A stretch of 64,000 nt of DNA from positions 248,001-312,000 of the forward strand of contig NZ_JAIPPU010000001.1 in NCBI RefSeq assembly GCF_026646375.1, given 5' to 3'. Made by a program: the position numbers and the translations under genes. The notes under the pieces are model-generated. The model saw only the letters and a list, made by a program, of their open reading frames with translations. It had not been told where the DNA came from and did no database searches. Numbering within the stretch: position 1 is the first letter of the stretch; every line of letters starts with the position of its first letter. This document shows positions 1 through 8,563 of the stretch, one piece after another. This DNA is from Acetobacterium wieringae (GTDB lineage: Bacteria; Bacillota; Clostridia; Eubacteriales; Eubacteriaceae).

Positions 1-638
1 TATTTGGTGAGAATCACCAAATCACCGGTATCATAAAAGTGATCATGGCCTTGTTTTTGTCTCCAGTTATTGGCTTTATGATTGCCTTTTTTTTGGAAAA
101 AATGACAAAGCTGCTGTTGCGAAATGCCAGGGTTTCCATTAATAAGCGAATTAGTAAAGTTCAGTGGTTCATTGTGGCGGGTCTTGCGTATAGCCATGGA
201 TCCAATGATACGCAAAAGATTATTGGACTATTCACATTGGCTCTGGCTGCCTGGAGCGGTACGGCCGTTCATTCGGCACCGATATGGGTTCGAATCAGTG
301 GTGGAATTGTCATGTTTATGGGTACCTTGTTGGGCGGATGGAGTATCATGAAGACGCTGGGACGGGGTATTTTTGATATTAAACCGCTGCATAGTTTAAA
401 TTCGCAATTGTCCTCAGTATGTTCGATTTTAGGGGCAAACCTGGTTGGTGCACCGGTTTCAACAACGCATGTTGTCGTTGGCGGGATTATGGGAGTGGGC
501 GCTGGCGACGAATATAAAATGGTTCATTGGGGAATTGTAAAAGAAATTCTGGTAGCGTGGTGCATTACCATTCCCTTGTCGGCTTTGGTTTCTGCCTTTA
601 TTTATACCATAATAACAGTTGTTTTTAATGTGATTTAG
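1..638 (+). CDS. PiT-family inorganic phosphate permease, C-terminal part (cut by window edge)
   Basis: Membrane protein of the PiT (Pho-4) family, which imports inorganic phosphate with a cation. The frame is open to the left edge (first full codon at 3), so the N-terminal half lies outside the window; the GTG at 39 is internal. The visible part holds the second PiT signature (SHGSNDTQK, in which GSND is the family core), then several hydrophobic helices and a GAPVSTTH motif, all typical of the C-terminal repeat. The DUF47 gene follows 17 bases later, a standard PiT partner, so the two are probably co-transcribed. Family call is firm; the exact ion coupled is not visible. Confidence 0.9.
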   Translation, partial: FGENHQITGIIKVIMALFLSPVIGFMIAFFLEKMTKLLLRNARVSINKRISKVQWFIVAGLAYSHGSNDTQKIIGLFTLALAAWSGTAVHSAPIWVRISGGIVMFMGTLLGGWSIMKTLGRGIFDIKPLHSLNSQLSSVCSILGANLVGAPVSTTHVVVGGIMGVGAGDEYKMVHWGIVKEILVAWCITIPLSALVSAFIYTIITVVFNVI

Positions 639-655
639 AAAGTGAGAAAAACATA

Positions 656-1279
656 ATGGAGAAAAGAAATATCATTGACCGGATTTTTCCAATTAAATAT
701 CATTTTCATCAGATGCTGTTTATGCAGGCTCAAAGTAATGCTTTAGGGGTAGGTGCTCTGTCTGATTGGCTAAAAAGTTCCGCAGAATCGGACAGCGACG
801 CACTAACCCGATATGTTAAGGAAGCTGATGATATACGGATGGAAATGGAAAAGAATCTGACTGAAGCATTTGCAACGCCTTTTGACCGGGGGGATATCTA
901 CTCTATATCGGTGGGGATGAACCGGGTTCTTAAATATGCACAATCAACATTGATTTCCATGAAAACCTTTGATGTCAAAGCCAATGATACCATCATCAGT
1001 ATGGTGGAACAGTTAAACTTAGGCGTAGAAATTTTTGCTGAGGCGGTTCAAGATCTTAAAAAGAACCATGGCAAATCTGAGGAAGCGGTGGTCAAAATGA
1101 GAGCGACCCACCGGGAAATCGAAAAACTCTATATGGATGGCATGGTATTTGTATTTGCCGGAGCTGATCCGATGGAGGCTCTAAAGAAACGGGAAGTTTA
1201 TCATCATATTAAAGATGCGTCAACTAACCTTGAAGAAACGGTGGATGTTCTTCATCGAATTATTGTGAGATTGACCTAG
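656..1279 (+). CDS. DUF47 / PhoU-like Pit accessory protein
   Basis: 207-residue, all-helical, soluble protein of the DUF47 family (PhoU-like fold), found next to PiT permeases and thought to modulate phosphate uptake. The N-terminus reads MEKRNIIDRIFPIKYHFHQM, with the usual acidic helices and the C-terminal HHIKDASTNLEETVD segment. It lies 17 bases after the permease stop. No catalytic motif is expected. The role is inferred from family and neighbour. Confidence 0.88.
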   Translation: MEKRNIIDRIFPIKYHFHQMLFMQAQSNALGVGALSDWLKSSAESDSDALTRYVKEADDIRMEMEKNLTEAFATPFDRGDIYSISVGMNRVLKYAQSTLISMKTFDVKANDTIISMVEQLNLGVEIFAEAVQDLKKNHGKSEEAVVKMRATHREIEKLYMDGMVFVFAGADPMEALKKREVYHHIKDASTNLEETVDVLHRIIVRLT

Positions 1280-1297
1280 CATCGTTTGAAAACTATT

Positions 1298-1341
1298 CTA
1301 TGAAAGCCCACTAAAAAAGTCTACGTAGATAGGCTCTTTTT
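1298..1341 (+). terminator. possible terminator after the PiT/DUF47 pair
   Basis: A short AGCC/GGCT stem encloses a perfect ten-base palindrome (TCTACGTAGA) and is followed by CTTTTTAG. The stem is weak, so this is a tentative end signal. Confidence 0.4.
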
Positions 1342-1456
1342 AGTTGCGACACCTTTCAAAAATGTAAGATAACGCCAGAATTATGTAAGGCGAATCAATG
1401 GCAGAAAAAATTCAGCGTGATAGAATTAGTATAAAGTAAATGTTTGGAGGCGCTTT

Positions 1457-2224
1457 ATGCCAGTTTTAAAAGTTAGCGATGTCAGAAAAGTATATGGTTC
1501 AAAACAGGGTGGTAGTGTGTCAACGGCACTCAATGGTGTCAGTTTTGAAATTGAAAAAGGCGAGTTCGTTGGGATCATGGGTCCATCAGGCGCAGGAAAG
1601 TCTACCCTGCTAAACGTAATTGCAACAATCGATACAGTAACGGCGGGAGAGATTTCCATTGGCGGGGAGGATATCTGTGGCATTAAGGAACCACAGCTTT
1701 CAGATTTCCGGAGAAGTAAATTGGGATTTATTTTTCAGGATTACAACCTGCTGGATACGTTAACCTTAAAGGAAAATATCGCCCTGCCCCTGATTCTATC
1801 AAAAAAAAGTCTCAATGAAATAGAGGAGACCGTCAATCAAGTTGCCATGGAATTGGGTATTGAAAGTTTTTTAGGCAAGTACCCCTATGAAGTATCCGGC
1901 GGTCAAAAACAGAGGGCATCCGCAGCCAGAGCGATGGTTAATGCACCCGAACTAATTTTGGCTGATGAACCAACCGGAGCCCTGGATTCCAAATCGTCCA
2001 AAGATCTGCTGCAATGCATGCAACGATTGAATGAAAAAAATCAGGCGACGATTATGCTGGTAACCCATGACGCTTTTGCGGCAAGTTTTTGCAAACGGAT
2101 TATCTTTATTAAGGATGGGATCCTGTTTATGGAAATATTCAACACCGGCACCAGAAAGGAATTTTTTGACAAGATTCTAAAAGTCCTGTCTTCGTTAGGG
2201 GGGGATAACAGTGAACTTTTTTAA
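1457..2224 (+). CDS. ABC transporter ATP-binding protein, BceA type
   Basis: ATPase subunit of a Bce/MacB-like exporter that senses and removes cell-envelope-active peptides. Walker A GPSGAGKST is at residues 42-50, the signature VSGGQKQR near 145, Walker B LILADEP and the D-loop ALDS near 165, and the switch histidine in VTHD near 203. The 255-residue length is normal. ATG follows a TTTGGAGG ribosome site. The last 14 bases overlap the permease gene. With the downstream permease, regulator and kinase it makes a complete Bce-type module. The actual peptide substrate cannot be read from sequence. Confidence 0.9.
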   Translation: MPVLKVSDVRKVYGSKQGGSVSTALNGVSFEIEKGEFVGIMGPSGAGKSTLLNVIATIDTVTAGEISIGGEDICGIKEPQLSDFRRSKLGFIFQDYNLLDTLTLKENIALPLILSKKSLNEIEETVNQVAMELGIESFLGKYPYEVSGGQKQRASAARAMVNAPELILADEPTGALDSKSSKDLLQCMQRLNEKNQATIMLVTHDAFAASFCKRIIFIKDGILFMEIFNTGTRKEFFDKILKVLSSLGGDNSELF

Positions 2225-4229
2225 TCTGGCGATCAATAATATCAAAAAGAAATTCGGCAGTTATTTAATCTATTTAATCAGCACCATCTTTGCAGTGACC
2301 ATTTTTAGCATCTTCTGCTCAATTTATTTTAATCCGCAGTTTTCCGGGTATCGGTTTGGAGCCGGCAAGATTACCGTTTTGTTTCGAGCCGCCGCCATTG
2401 CGATTGTTCTGTTTTCCTCAGTTTTTGTACTCTATTCCAATAAGTTTTTTGTTAAAACAAGAAAAAAAGAAATTGCCATTTATTCGCTGGTAGGGATGAA
2501 AAAAGGACAGATTGGACGGATGATGTTCTATGAAAATATCATCATGGGACTGATTGCAACAGTTTGTGGGACAATTCTAGGAATTGTATTTTCACGCTTT
2601 TTTTCAATGATCCTATTAAAGCTTATGGCTGACGGGACAGCAGTCACTTTTTCCGTTCAATGGCAGGCAGTCTTAACAACCGTGGTGGCTTTTCTGATTT
2701 TGTTCATGATCAGTTCGTTAAACGCCTATGGAATTATTTACCGCTATCAACTGATTGAGTTACTATCTGCAAATAAAGAAAGTGAAAAACTGCCAAAATA
2801 TTCAGTGATGGGGGGAATATTAGCAATTGTGTTGATTATTATGGGGTACACAATCGCCATGGTCATGAATGTCAATGAAGGGGGATTTCATCTGATGACC
2901 CCGGCACTGGTAATTTTAGTTTGTGTTGTCATCGGAACATTGCTACTTTTTAAAAACTTTATTCCCATGGTCATGTTGGCGCTGAAAAAGAACAAGGCTT
3001 TCTATTTTAAAGCGGAGAATATTATCAGTATCTCTCAGATCGTATATCGAATTAAAGCCAATTCGAAGATGTTAAGTTTTATCGCCATTACCTGTGCGAT
3101 TACCATCACAATGATGAGTGCAACCTTCTCCATGTATCGCGCCTTGGACGCTCTGGTACCCTATTACTCGCCATTTTCATATATGAGTAAAAATATCGAC
3201 GATCAACAGCTTAATGAGATGCTTGCTGTGATCAAGCAGACCGGCGAAGTCAAGGTGACAGCAACCAATCAGTTTGAAATTATAAAAACACAGCTTCAGA
3301 ATGATGATTACTCAACCGAAACGGATAACAACCCGGGAATGACGGTTGATGGGTATATGATGTCACAAAGTACCTATCAGTCAATCATCAAGGACACCAA
3401 AGTTGAAACTGGTACGTTTCACAATATCAAAACAGATTTCAATATGGATTTAAAAGATGGCGAATGCTATTTTATTGATGGGAATACAAAAAAAGATTAC
3501 TGCCAGAATTTAACCGGCAGTGTGATGAATCTGCAGTTTTCAGATATGACAGATGGCTATCGTATTGTCGGGGTTTCCTTACATAAATATATTGGTATTC
3601 TGGATTTATATTTAAAACCAACGATGGTATTAAGTGACACGGATTACAACAAATATCGGGAACAGGCCGGAGCAGATGCTGTTGTCAGTTTTACCGGGAT
3701 TATGTTTGATCATCCCGCCGATTCAGAAAATACGGTGGCGGCATTAAATAAAATTATCCCGGAGAATACCCGATCCAGCAGTACCCTAGGCATCGCCAAC
3801 CTGAGTTATATAGGGGTCTATCAATCGATTTTTTCACTGTACGGCGCCTATGTGTTTATCGGATTATTTATCGGCATCTTATTCTTACTTGCCTCTGGCA
3901 GTATTATGTATTATAAACAAATCATTGAGGCCCAGGAGGAAGTGAGTCGTTATGATATCCTCAAAAAAATAGGAATGAGCAGGGTGGAGATAAAAAAATC
4001 CGTTGCCAAACAATTGGCGATCGTATTTGGATTGTCGTTATCAATCGGACTTCTGCATTCGGTTTTTGCCTTGCTAACCTATAACCGGACCATGGATTTG
4101 GCCGGAAAAGAGTTGCCGACGATGATCAACGCCGGCATAATTGTGGGGATTTACATTATCATCTACTGTTTTTTCTATTTACTGTCGGTCAACAGCTATA
4201 TGCACATTATTGTCGGCAGGAAAAAATAA
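2211..4229 (+). CDS. FtsX-like ABC permease, BceB type
   Basis: 672-residue membrane subunit partnering the ATPase just upstream (14-base overlap; GTG start). It has the BceB plan: one N-terminal helix, a block of helices with an FtsX domain, a large extracytoplasmic domain at about residues 310-530, and a final FtsX domain with three helices. In known Bce systems the large outer domain binds the antibiotic-lipid complex and signals to the kinase. Placement before the response regulator and kinase supports the same role here; ligand unknown. Confidence 0.9.
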   Translation: MNFFNLAINNIKKKFGSYLIYLISTIFAVTIFSIFCSIYFNPQFSGYRFGAGKITVLFRAAAIAIVLFSSVFVLYSNKFFVKTRKKEIAIYSLVGMKKGQIGRMMFYENIIMGLIATVCGTILGIVFSRFFSMILLKLMADGTAVTFSVQWQAVLTTVVAFLILFMISSLNAYGIIYRYQLIELLSANKESEKLPKYSVMGGILAIVLIIMGYTIAMVMNVNEGGFHLMTPALVILVCVVIGTLLLFKNFIPMVMLALKKNKAFYFKAENIISISQIVYRIKANSKMLSFIAITCAITITMMSATFSMYRALDALVPYYSPFSYMSKNIDDQQLNEMLAVIKQTGEVKVTATNQFEIIKTQLQNDDYSTETDNNPGMTVDGYMMSQSTYQSIIKDTKVETGTFHNIKTDFNMDLKDGECYFIDGNTKKDYCQNLTGSVMNLQFSDMTDGYRIVGVSLHKYIGILDLYLKPTMVLSDTDYNKYREQAGADAVVSFTGIMFDHPADSENTVAALNKIIPENTRSSSTLGIANLSYIGVYQSIFSLYGAYVFIGLFIGILFLLASGSIMYYKQIIEAQEEVSRYDILKKIGMSRVEIKKSVAKQLAIVFGLSLSIGLLHSVFALLTYNRTMDLAGKELPTMINAGIIVGIYIIIYCFFYLLSVNSYMHIIVGRKK

Positions 4230-4293
4230 TCTGAAAGTGCTAAAATGACTAAAAAGCCAAATACATAGTTTTATAGTCAGAGTGGATAATTCT

Positions 4294-4305
4294 ATGTTAT
4301 AACAT
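4294..4305. promoter_or_regulatory. 12-bp palindrome upstream of the response regulator
   Basis: ATGTTATAACAT is a perfect palindrome about 100 bases before the response-regulator start. It overlaps TATAAC, which could act as a -10 box. It could be an operator for the regulator itself. No second identical copy is seen upstream of the ATPase gene. Tentative. Confidence 0.3.
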
Positions 4306-4400
4306 TAGATAAAAGCTTATGTGCTTCGCTGCCGGTCGTCTGAAACAGGCGGCGAGGCTCATTGTATTTCGGTAAAAAGCGTGGATTATTGATAGAAAGC

Positions 4401-5081
4401 GTGAAAGTATTGTTTAAAGTATTATTAATTGAAGATGACAAAAAAATAGCGGACATTGTGGTGGAAAATCTGAAGAAAGCTGGCTATGATTCCCTTGCGG
4501 TCACAGATTTTTCGGATGTTTTGCCTGAATTTATGGCCTATAAACCGGATCTGGTATTATTGGATATCATTTTGCCATTTTATGATGGGTATTACTGGTG
4601 CGGTCAAATCAGGCTTCTCTCAAAGGTTCCGATTATTTTCATTTCATCCAAGAGCGCCGACATGGATATCATCATCGCAACCAATATGGGCGGAGACGAT
4701 TATCTGATCAAACCCTTTTCCATTGATGTTTTGCTTGCCAAGGTAGCTGGACTTTTGCGGCGCACCTATTCCTACGATAACACTGAAATGGATATTATTT
4801 CCCATCAGGGTCTTATTTTTAATATTGGTAGCGGGGTGGTATCCGTCAATGAAAAAAGTGTTAAACTGACAAAAAATGAAGCCCAGATCCTTGGGTTACT
4901 ATTAAAGAGCCGGGGCAATACAGTCAGTCGGGAGCGAATCATGCGAAGTCTCTGGAAAGATGCCAGTTTTATTGATGACAATACCCTGACAGTCAATATC
5001 ACCCGTTTAAGAAAAAAACTCAAAGATTTGGGGCTCGAAAATTATATTGAGACAATCAAGAATTCAGGATATAAAATATGA
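4401..5081 (+). CDS. OmpR-family response regulator, BceR type
   Basis: Two-domain regulator: receiver with the acidic pair EDD, phospho-acceptor Asp in LVLLDIILPFYDG, Thr/Ser-Lys switch region (SSKSAD, LIKPFS), then a winged-helix DNA-binding domain ending in a TLTVNITRLRKKL recognition segment. The open frame runs back to a TTG at 4362, but the family normally starts MFKVLLIEDD, so GTG 4401 or TTG 4410 is the likely start; neither has a strong ribosome site. It overlaps the kinase by four bases. It probably activates the upstream transporter genes in response to peptide antibiotics. Confidence 0.88.
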   Translation: MKVLFKVLLIEDDKKIADIVVENLKKAGYDSLAVTDFSDVLPEFMAYKPDLVLLDIILPFYDGYYWCGQIRLLSKVPIIFISSKSADMDIIIATNMGGDDYLIKPFSIDVLLAKVAGLLRRTYSYDNTEMDIISHQGLIFNIGSGVVSVNEKSVKLTKNEAQILGLLLKSRGNTVSRERIMRSLWKDASFIDDNTLTVNITRLRKKLKDLGLENYIETIKNSGYKI

Positions 5082-6103
5082 ATATCAAAGACTATTTATG
5101 GGATAAGAAGTATCTGATCCTTATCAATATCATTACGACGTTGTTTATCGGGACTATCATATATATCGGCGAAACCGTCTCATTAAGCCGTTCAAACGGT
5201 TTGTATGTGGTTGCCGTAGCACTATTTATATTTGCAGTTTATTTAGTAGTTGATTTTATCAGTAAGAATAAATATTATAAGCAGTTAAAAAAAACAGCGG
5301 ACTTAGAAGGTCTGGACTGGGTAAATTCGCTGCCCTTGCCAGTTACTTCAGAACAACGGATGTTTAATGAATTACTGCTAAAACAATATCAGGCTATTAA
5401 CAGAAAATTAAGTGAATACCAATCCAAAAGCATTGAAAACCGTGAATTCATCACTATGTGGGTTCATGAAATAAAAACACCCATTGCTGCATCAAAATTG
5501 ATCATTGAAAATAGTCTGGATCATCCCTCAGAAGAAGTGCTCTACAGTATCGAAGACGAAATCGAGAAGATTGAAGATTTTGTCCAAATGACACTGTTTT
5601 ATTCCCGAACCGACGATTTTGCAACAGACTATATCATCAATCGCATCAACCTGAAAAAGGTGGTTAATGAATGTATAAAAAGAGCGTTTTCGAGTATTAC
5701 AAATAAAAACTTGAATTTACAACTAAAAAGTCTTGATTTACATATTGATACGGATGAAAAGTGGTTGGGTTTTATTATCAAACAAATCCTCGACAACGCC
5801 ATCAAATATTCGAAAAAGAATGGGGAAATAAGTATTTATGGAGAATCATTTGAAGAGGAGGTGACATTAACGATTGAAGATCAAGGGGCTGGTATAAAAG
5901 AAGAGGATATTCTCAGGGTTTTTGACAAAAATTTTACTGGCAGCAATGGTCGTAAATATGTCACGTCCACGGGAATTGGATTGTATCTGAGTCAGAAAAT
6001 AGCCAGAAAGCTGGGGCACTGTATTACCATCTCATCTAATTCTGGAAAGGGAACAAAAGTAGTTATCCATTTTCCTTATTGGAATGATTATTATGATGTT
6101 TGA
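5078..6103 (+). CDS. sensor histidine kinase, BceS type (intramembrane-sensing)
   Basis: 341 residues with two N-terminal transmembrane helices (about 13-32 and 41-60) and almost no extracytoplasmic loop, as in intramembrane-sensing kinases that receive their signal from a Bce permease. The phospho-acceptor box is WVHEIKTP; N-box DNAIKYS, G1 DQGAGI and G2 GTKVVIHF regions are present. The ATG overlaps the regulator stop (ATGA). It should phosphorylate the regulator upstream. Confidence 0.9.
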   Translation: MNIKDYLWDKKYLILINIITTLFIGTIIYIGETVSLSRSNGLYVVAVALFIFAVYLVVDFISKNKYYKQLKKTADLEGLDWVNSLPLPVTSEQRMFNELLLKQYQAINRKLSEYQSKSIENREFITMWVHEIKTPIAASKLIIENSLDHPSEEVLYSIEDEIEKIEDFVQMTLFYSRTDDFATDYIINRINLKKVVNECIKRAFSSITNKNLNLQLKSLDLHIDTDEKWLGFIIKQILDNAIKYSKKNGEISIYGESFEEEVTLTIEDQGAGIKEEDILRVFDKNFTGSNGRKYVTSTGIGLYLSQKIARKLGHCITISSNSGKGTKVVIHFPYWNDYYDV

Positions 6104-6171
6104 TTAAAAAAACGAGTTGTTTAAGCAAAAATAATATTAAAATCTTTAAGCATTGTCTGAAATGATGGCAG

Positions 6172-6190
6172 AACATAAAATATTTATGTT
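6172..6190. promoter_or_regulatory. 19-bp inverted repeat upstream of the subtilisin gene
   Basis: AACATAAA-ATA-TTTATGTT is a perfect 8-3-8 inverted repeat about 105 bases before the protease start, just before TATAGTAATAT, which could serve as a -10 region. It is a candidate operator. Confidence 0.35.
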
Positions 6191-6242
6191 ATAGTAATAT
6201 ATCCAAAATGGTTTGAGTAGTAGAAAAGAAAAGGATTACACC

Positions 6243-6302
6243 ATGAAAGATAATGTAAACAAAACCAACACCGGCAACAGGGCAGGAGGACATCATGAAT
6301 AA
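6243..6302 (+). CDS. possible 19-codon leader ORF overlapping the protease start
   Basis: ATG at 6243 follows AAAAGGA at a good distance and opens a 19-codon frame (MKDNVNKTNTGNRAGGHHE) that ends inside the first codons of the protease gene. The protease ribosome site (GCAGGAGGA) lies inside it. This could be a translationally coupled leader peptide or chance. Confidence 0.3.
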   Translation: MKDNVNKTNTGNRAGGHHE

Positions 6303-8112
6303 GAAATTTGGTATACTAAGACGAGGATTGGCGATCATGATTGTTTTCTGTTTGTTGTTTCCAGCGGTGAGCCAGGCAGAAGATTCGGTTAATCCGGGAG
6401 TTCAGTCCGTTATGGCAACAGCGTCGGCGGAAATCAATGTGCCATTAAATGACGGGACTGAATCAGGTAATGGGGAGCCCACCGAGATTGAAACCCTGGA
6501 ACAGCTGCCGGAAGTGAATACCAACGAAAATCTGGAGCAGCAAATCATTGTTGTTTACGCTGAAAGCGGTGAAGACAATGTTAAAGAGCTGGCCTTGACT
6601 ACCGAGGAGGTGGCTTCTGGAGAGCAGCTTTCGAATCGGGTTGACCTGATCGAAGTCAGTGAAAAAACAAATGTGGATGCGCTGATGGCTGATCTGGCTC
6701 AGAATCCTAATGTCCTGGCAGTTGATAAAAATGACAAAATTCAGGTGACGTCATTGCCCAATGATCCTTATGTGACCAATGGTTCGGCCTGGCAGTTTCA
6801 ACGAGTCGGTGCCGATCAGATCTGGAACCAGATCTCCAATGCCGACCCGGTGGTAGTGGCGGTTATTGATACTGGATTAAATGTCAATCATCCGGATTTG
6901 ATTGGCAATACCGTGACCGGGTATGATTTTGTGACCGGTAAGACAGATGTGGTGGATTTGGCTGGCCATGGTACTGCTGTCAGTGGGTGTATTGCGGCGG
7001 TTGCCAATAATGGAATTGGCACAGCGGGAATTTCCGGTTTGGCCAATGTTAAAATTGCTCCGTACCGTACCGGGGGGATGTACAGCGGAGATACTCAGCT
7101 GGATGTGGCTTATATATGCGCAGCTATTCTCAAAGCTGCTGAACGTCCGGAGGTAAAAGTCATCAATATGAGTTTCGGCGGATACGGAACCTTTTCTTCA
7201 CTGGCTGTAGCAGTTAGTGAGGCAGTCAGCGCCGGGAAAATAGTAGTGGCATCATCAGGGAACGAAGGCGAGTCAGGGAATTCCCGGGTGGGACAATATG
7301 CTTATCCGGCATCCTATGACCATGTTATATCGGTAGGTGCTACAAATAAGGATAACACCCGGGCTTCCTTTTCTCAGTATAATGATCAGGTGGATTTAGT
7401 GGCTCCGGGCCAATCAGTTTTAACAACCGCAAAAAGCGGCGGTTACGAATACGCCAGTGGCACGTCGTTTTCCAGTCCGATTGTGGCTGGTGCCTGTGCG
7501 GTATTGATGGCGGCAGATGCCAGTCTCAATGCTGAAGCGGTTGAAACGCTTTTAAAAAGCACAGCTTTGGATCTGGGAACAACCGGTAGCGACCCTTACT
7601 ATGGTAGTGGGTTGATTCAGTTGGGTTTGGCGGTGGCAGCCATTCATTCGAGCGATACGGCGGGGACGACCTATCGCACTCACGTCCAGAATGTCGGCTG
7701 GCAGGACTGGAAAAGTGATGGTCAGATCAGTGGTACATCAGGTCAATCTTTGCGACTGGAGGGAATTGAAATCAATGTGAATGATCTGGGCAACGATCTC
7801 GGGATTGAGTATCAGACCCATGTTCAGAACATTGGTTGGCAGGGGTTTAAGCATGATGGTCAAACCAGTGGAACCTTTGGCCAATCACTGCGGTTGGAGG
7901 CGATTCAAATTCGTTTGACTGGCGCTGCAGCAGCCAACTACGATGTCTATTATCGGGTTCACAGCCAGAATTACGGCTGGTTGGATTGGGCTAAAAATGG
8001 CGGCAGTTCCGGTACTCAGGGTAAGTCACTGCGACTGGAGGCGATTGAAATTCGAATTGTTCCTAAAGGTGCAACAGCACCGGGATCGACCAGTCGGCCG
8101 TTTGTCAGTTAA
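6295..8112 (+). CDS. secreted subtilisin-like serine protease (S8) with C-terminal ChW repeats
   Basis: 605 residues. A signal peptide (positive start, hydrophobic run, cut near SQAE) is followed by an I9-like propeptide region (about 80-145), then a peptidase S8 domain with the complete triad: Asp in VVAVIDTG, His in DLAGHGTAVSG and Ser in ASGTSFSSPIVAG. The C-terminal third holds three ChW-type repeats (GW-x2-W/F motifs with SGT-x-GQSLRLE), a clostridial cell-wall/secreted-protein module. The enzyme is probably exported and held near the cell surface. ATG is preceded by GCAGGAGGA. Targets unknown. Confidence 0.92.
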   Translation: MNKKFGILRRGLAIMIVFCLLFPAVSQAEDSVNPGVQSVMATASAEINVPLNDGTESGNGEPTEIETLEQLPEVNTNENLEQQIIVVYAESGEDNVKELALTTEEVASGEQLSNRVDLIEVSEKTNVDALMADLAQNPNVLAVDKNDKIQVTSLPNDPYVTNGSAWQFQRVGADQIWNQISNADPVVVAVIDTGLNVNHPDLIGNTVTGYDFVTGKTDVVDLAGHGTAVSGCIAAVANNGIGTAGISGLANVKIAPYRTGGMYSGDTQLDVAYICAAILKAAERPEVKVINMSFGGYGTFSSLAVAVSEAVSAGKIVVASSGNEGESGNSRVGQYAYPASYDHVISVGATNKDNTRASFSQYNDQVDLVAPGQSVLTTAKSGGYEYASGTSFSSPIVAGACAVLMAADASLNAEAVETLLKSTALDLGTTGSDPYYGSGLIQLGLAVAAIHSSDTAGTTYRTHVQNVGWQDWKSDGQISGTSGQSLRLEGIEINVNDLGNDLGIEYQTHVQNIGWQGFKHDGQTSGTFGQSLRLEAIQIRLTGAAAANYDVYYRVHSQNYGWLDWAKNGGSSGTQGKSLRLEAIEIRIVPKGATAPGSTSRPFVS

Positions 8113-8203
8113 AAAGAATTGCCAATATAAATTTTATGAATAAAAGCAGTTTTTTTGGGTACATGAACGTATAAGAAATCATTATGGGAAGGAGTGTCTG
8201 GAG

Positions 8204-8461
8204 ATGATTATTACCTGGGATAATATCAGCGAAATAAATAGACGTATTACAGAACAGGATCTGGCGTATAAGGTACACTTGAGCGATGCCTGTGGCGGAC
8301 AGAGCATGTGGATTGAATCGATGGATAAAGATAACCGGTTTGATAATCTGGATGTTTTGAATGGGTTGATCAAGAACTATTTTATCGAAATTCATGCTGA
8401 TATTGAGTTTAGTTGGGATAAAAAATCGTTCTGGTCAAAAGATCGTTCCCTGATATTTTAA
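8204..8461 (+). CDS. small conserved protein with DACG-x-QSMWIE motif (RDAC-like)
   Basis: 85 residues, preceded by a GGAAGGAG ribosome site. The centre reads HLSDACGGQSMWIE, matching from memory a small Firmicutes family with an RDACG-x-QS core; here the Arg is replaced by Ser. No signal peptide or membrane helix. Function unknown. It is a lone gene followed by a strong terminator. Confidence 0.65.
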   Translation: MIITWDNISEINRRITEQDLAYKVHLSDACGGQSMWIESMDKDNRFDNLDVLNGLIKNYFIEIHADIEFSWDKKSFWSKDRSLIF

Positions 8462-8510
8462 TTGGCCAGTGTTTTTATAAAGTGACATAGTGGGACGGCC
8501 CACTCAAATA

Positions 8511-8563
8511 CAACACCTAAACAGGGAGCTTTACAGCCCCCCTGTTTAGGTGTTGTTATTTTT
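8511..8563. terminator. bidirectional intrinsic terminator
   Basis: A near-perfect stem (CAACACCTAAACAGGG paired with CCCTGTTTAGGTGTTG) is followed on the plus strand by TTATTTTTT. It ends the small gene at 8204-8461 and touches the stop codon of the convergent regulator. The minus-strand tail is poor in U, so it works best for the plus strand. Confidence 0.85.
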
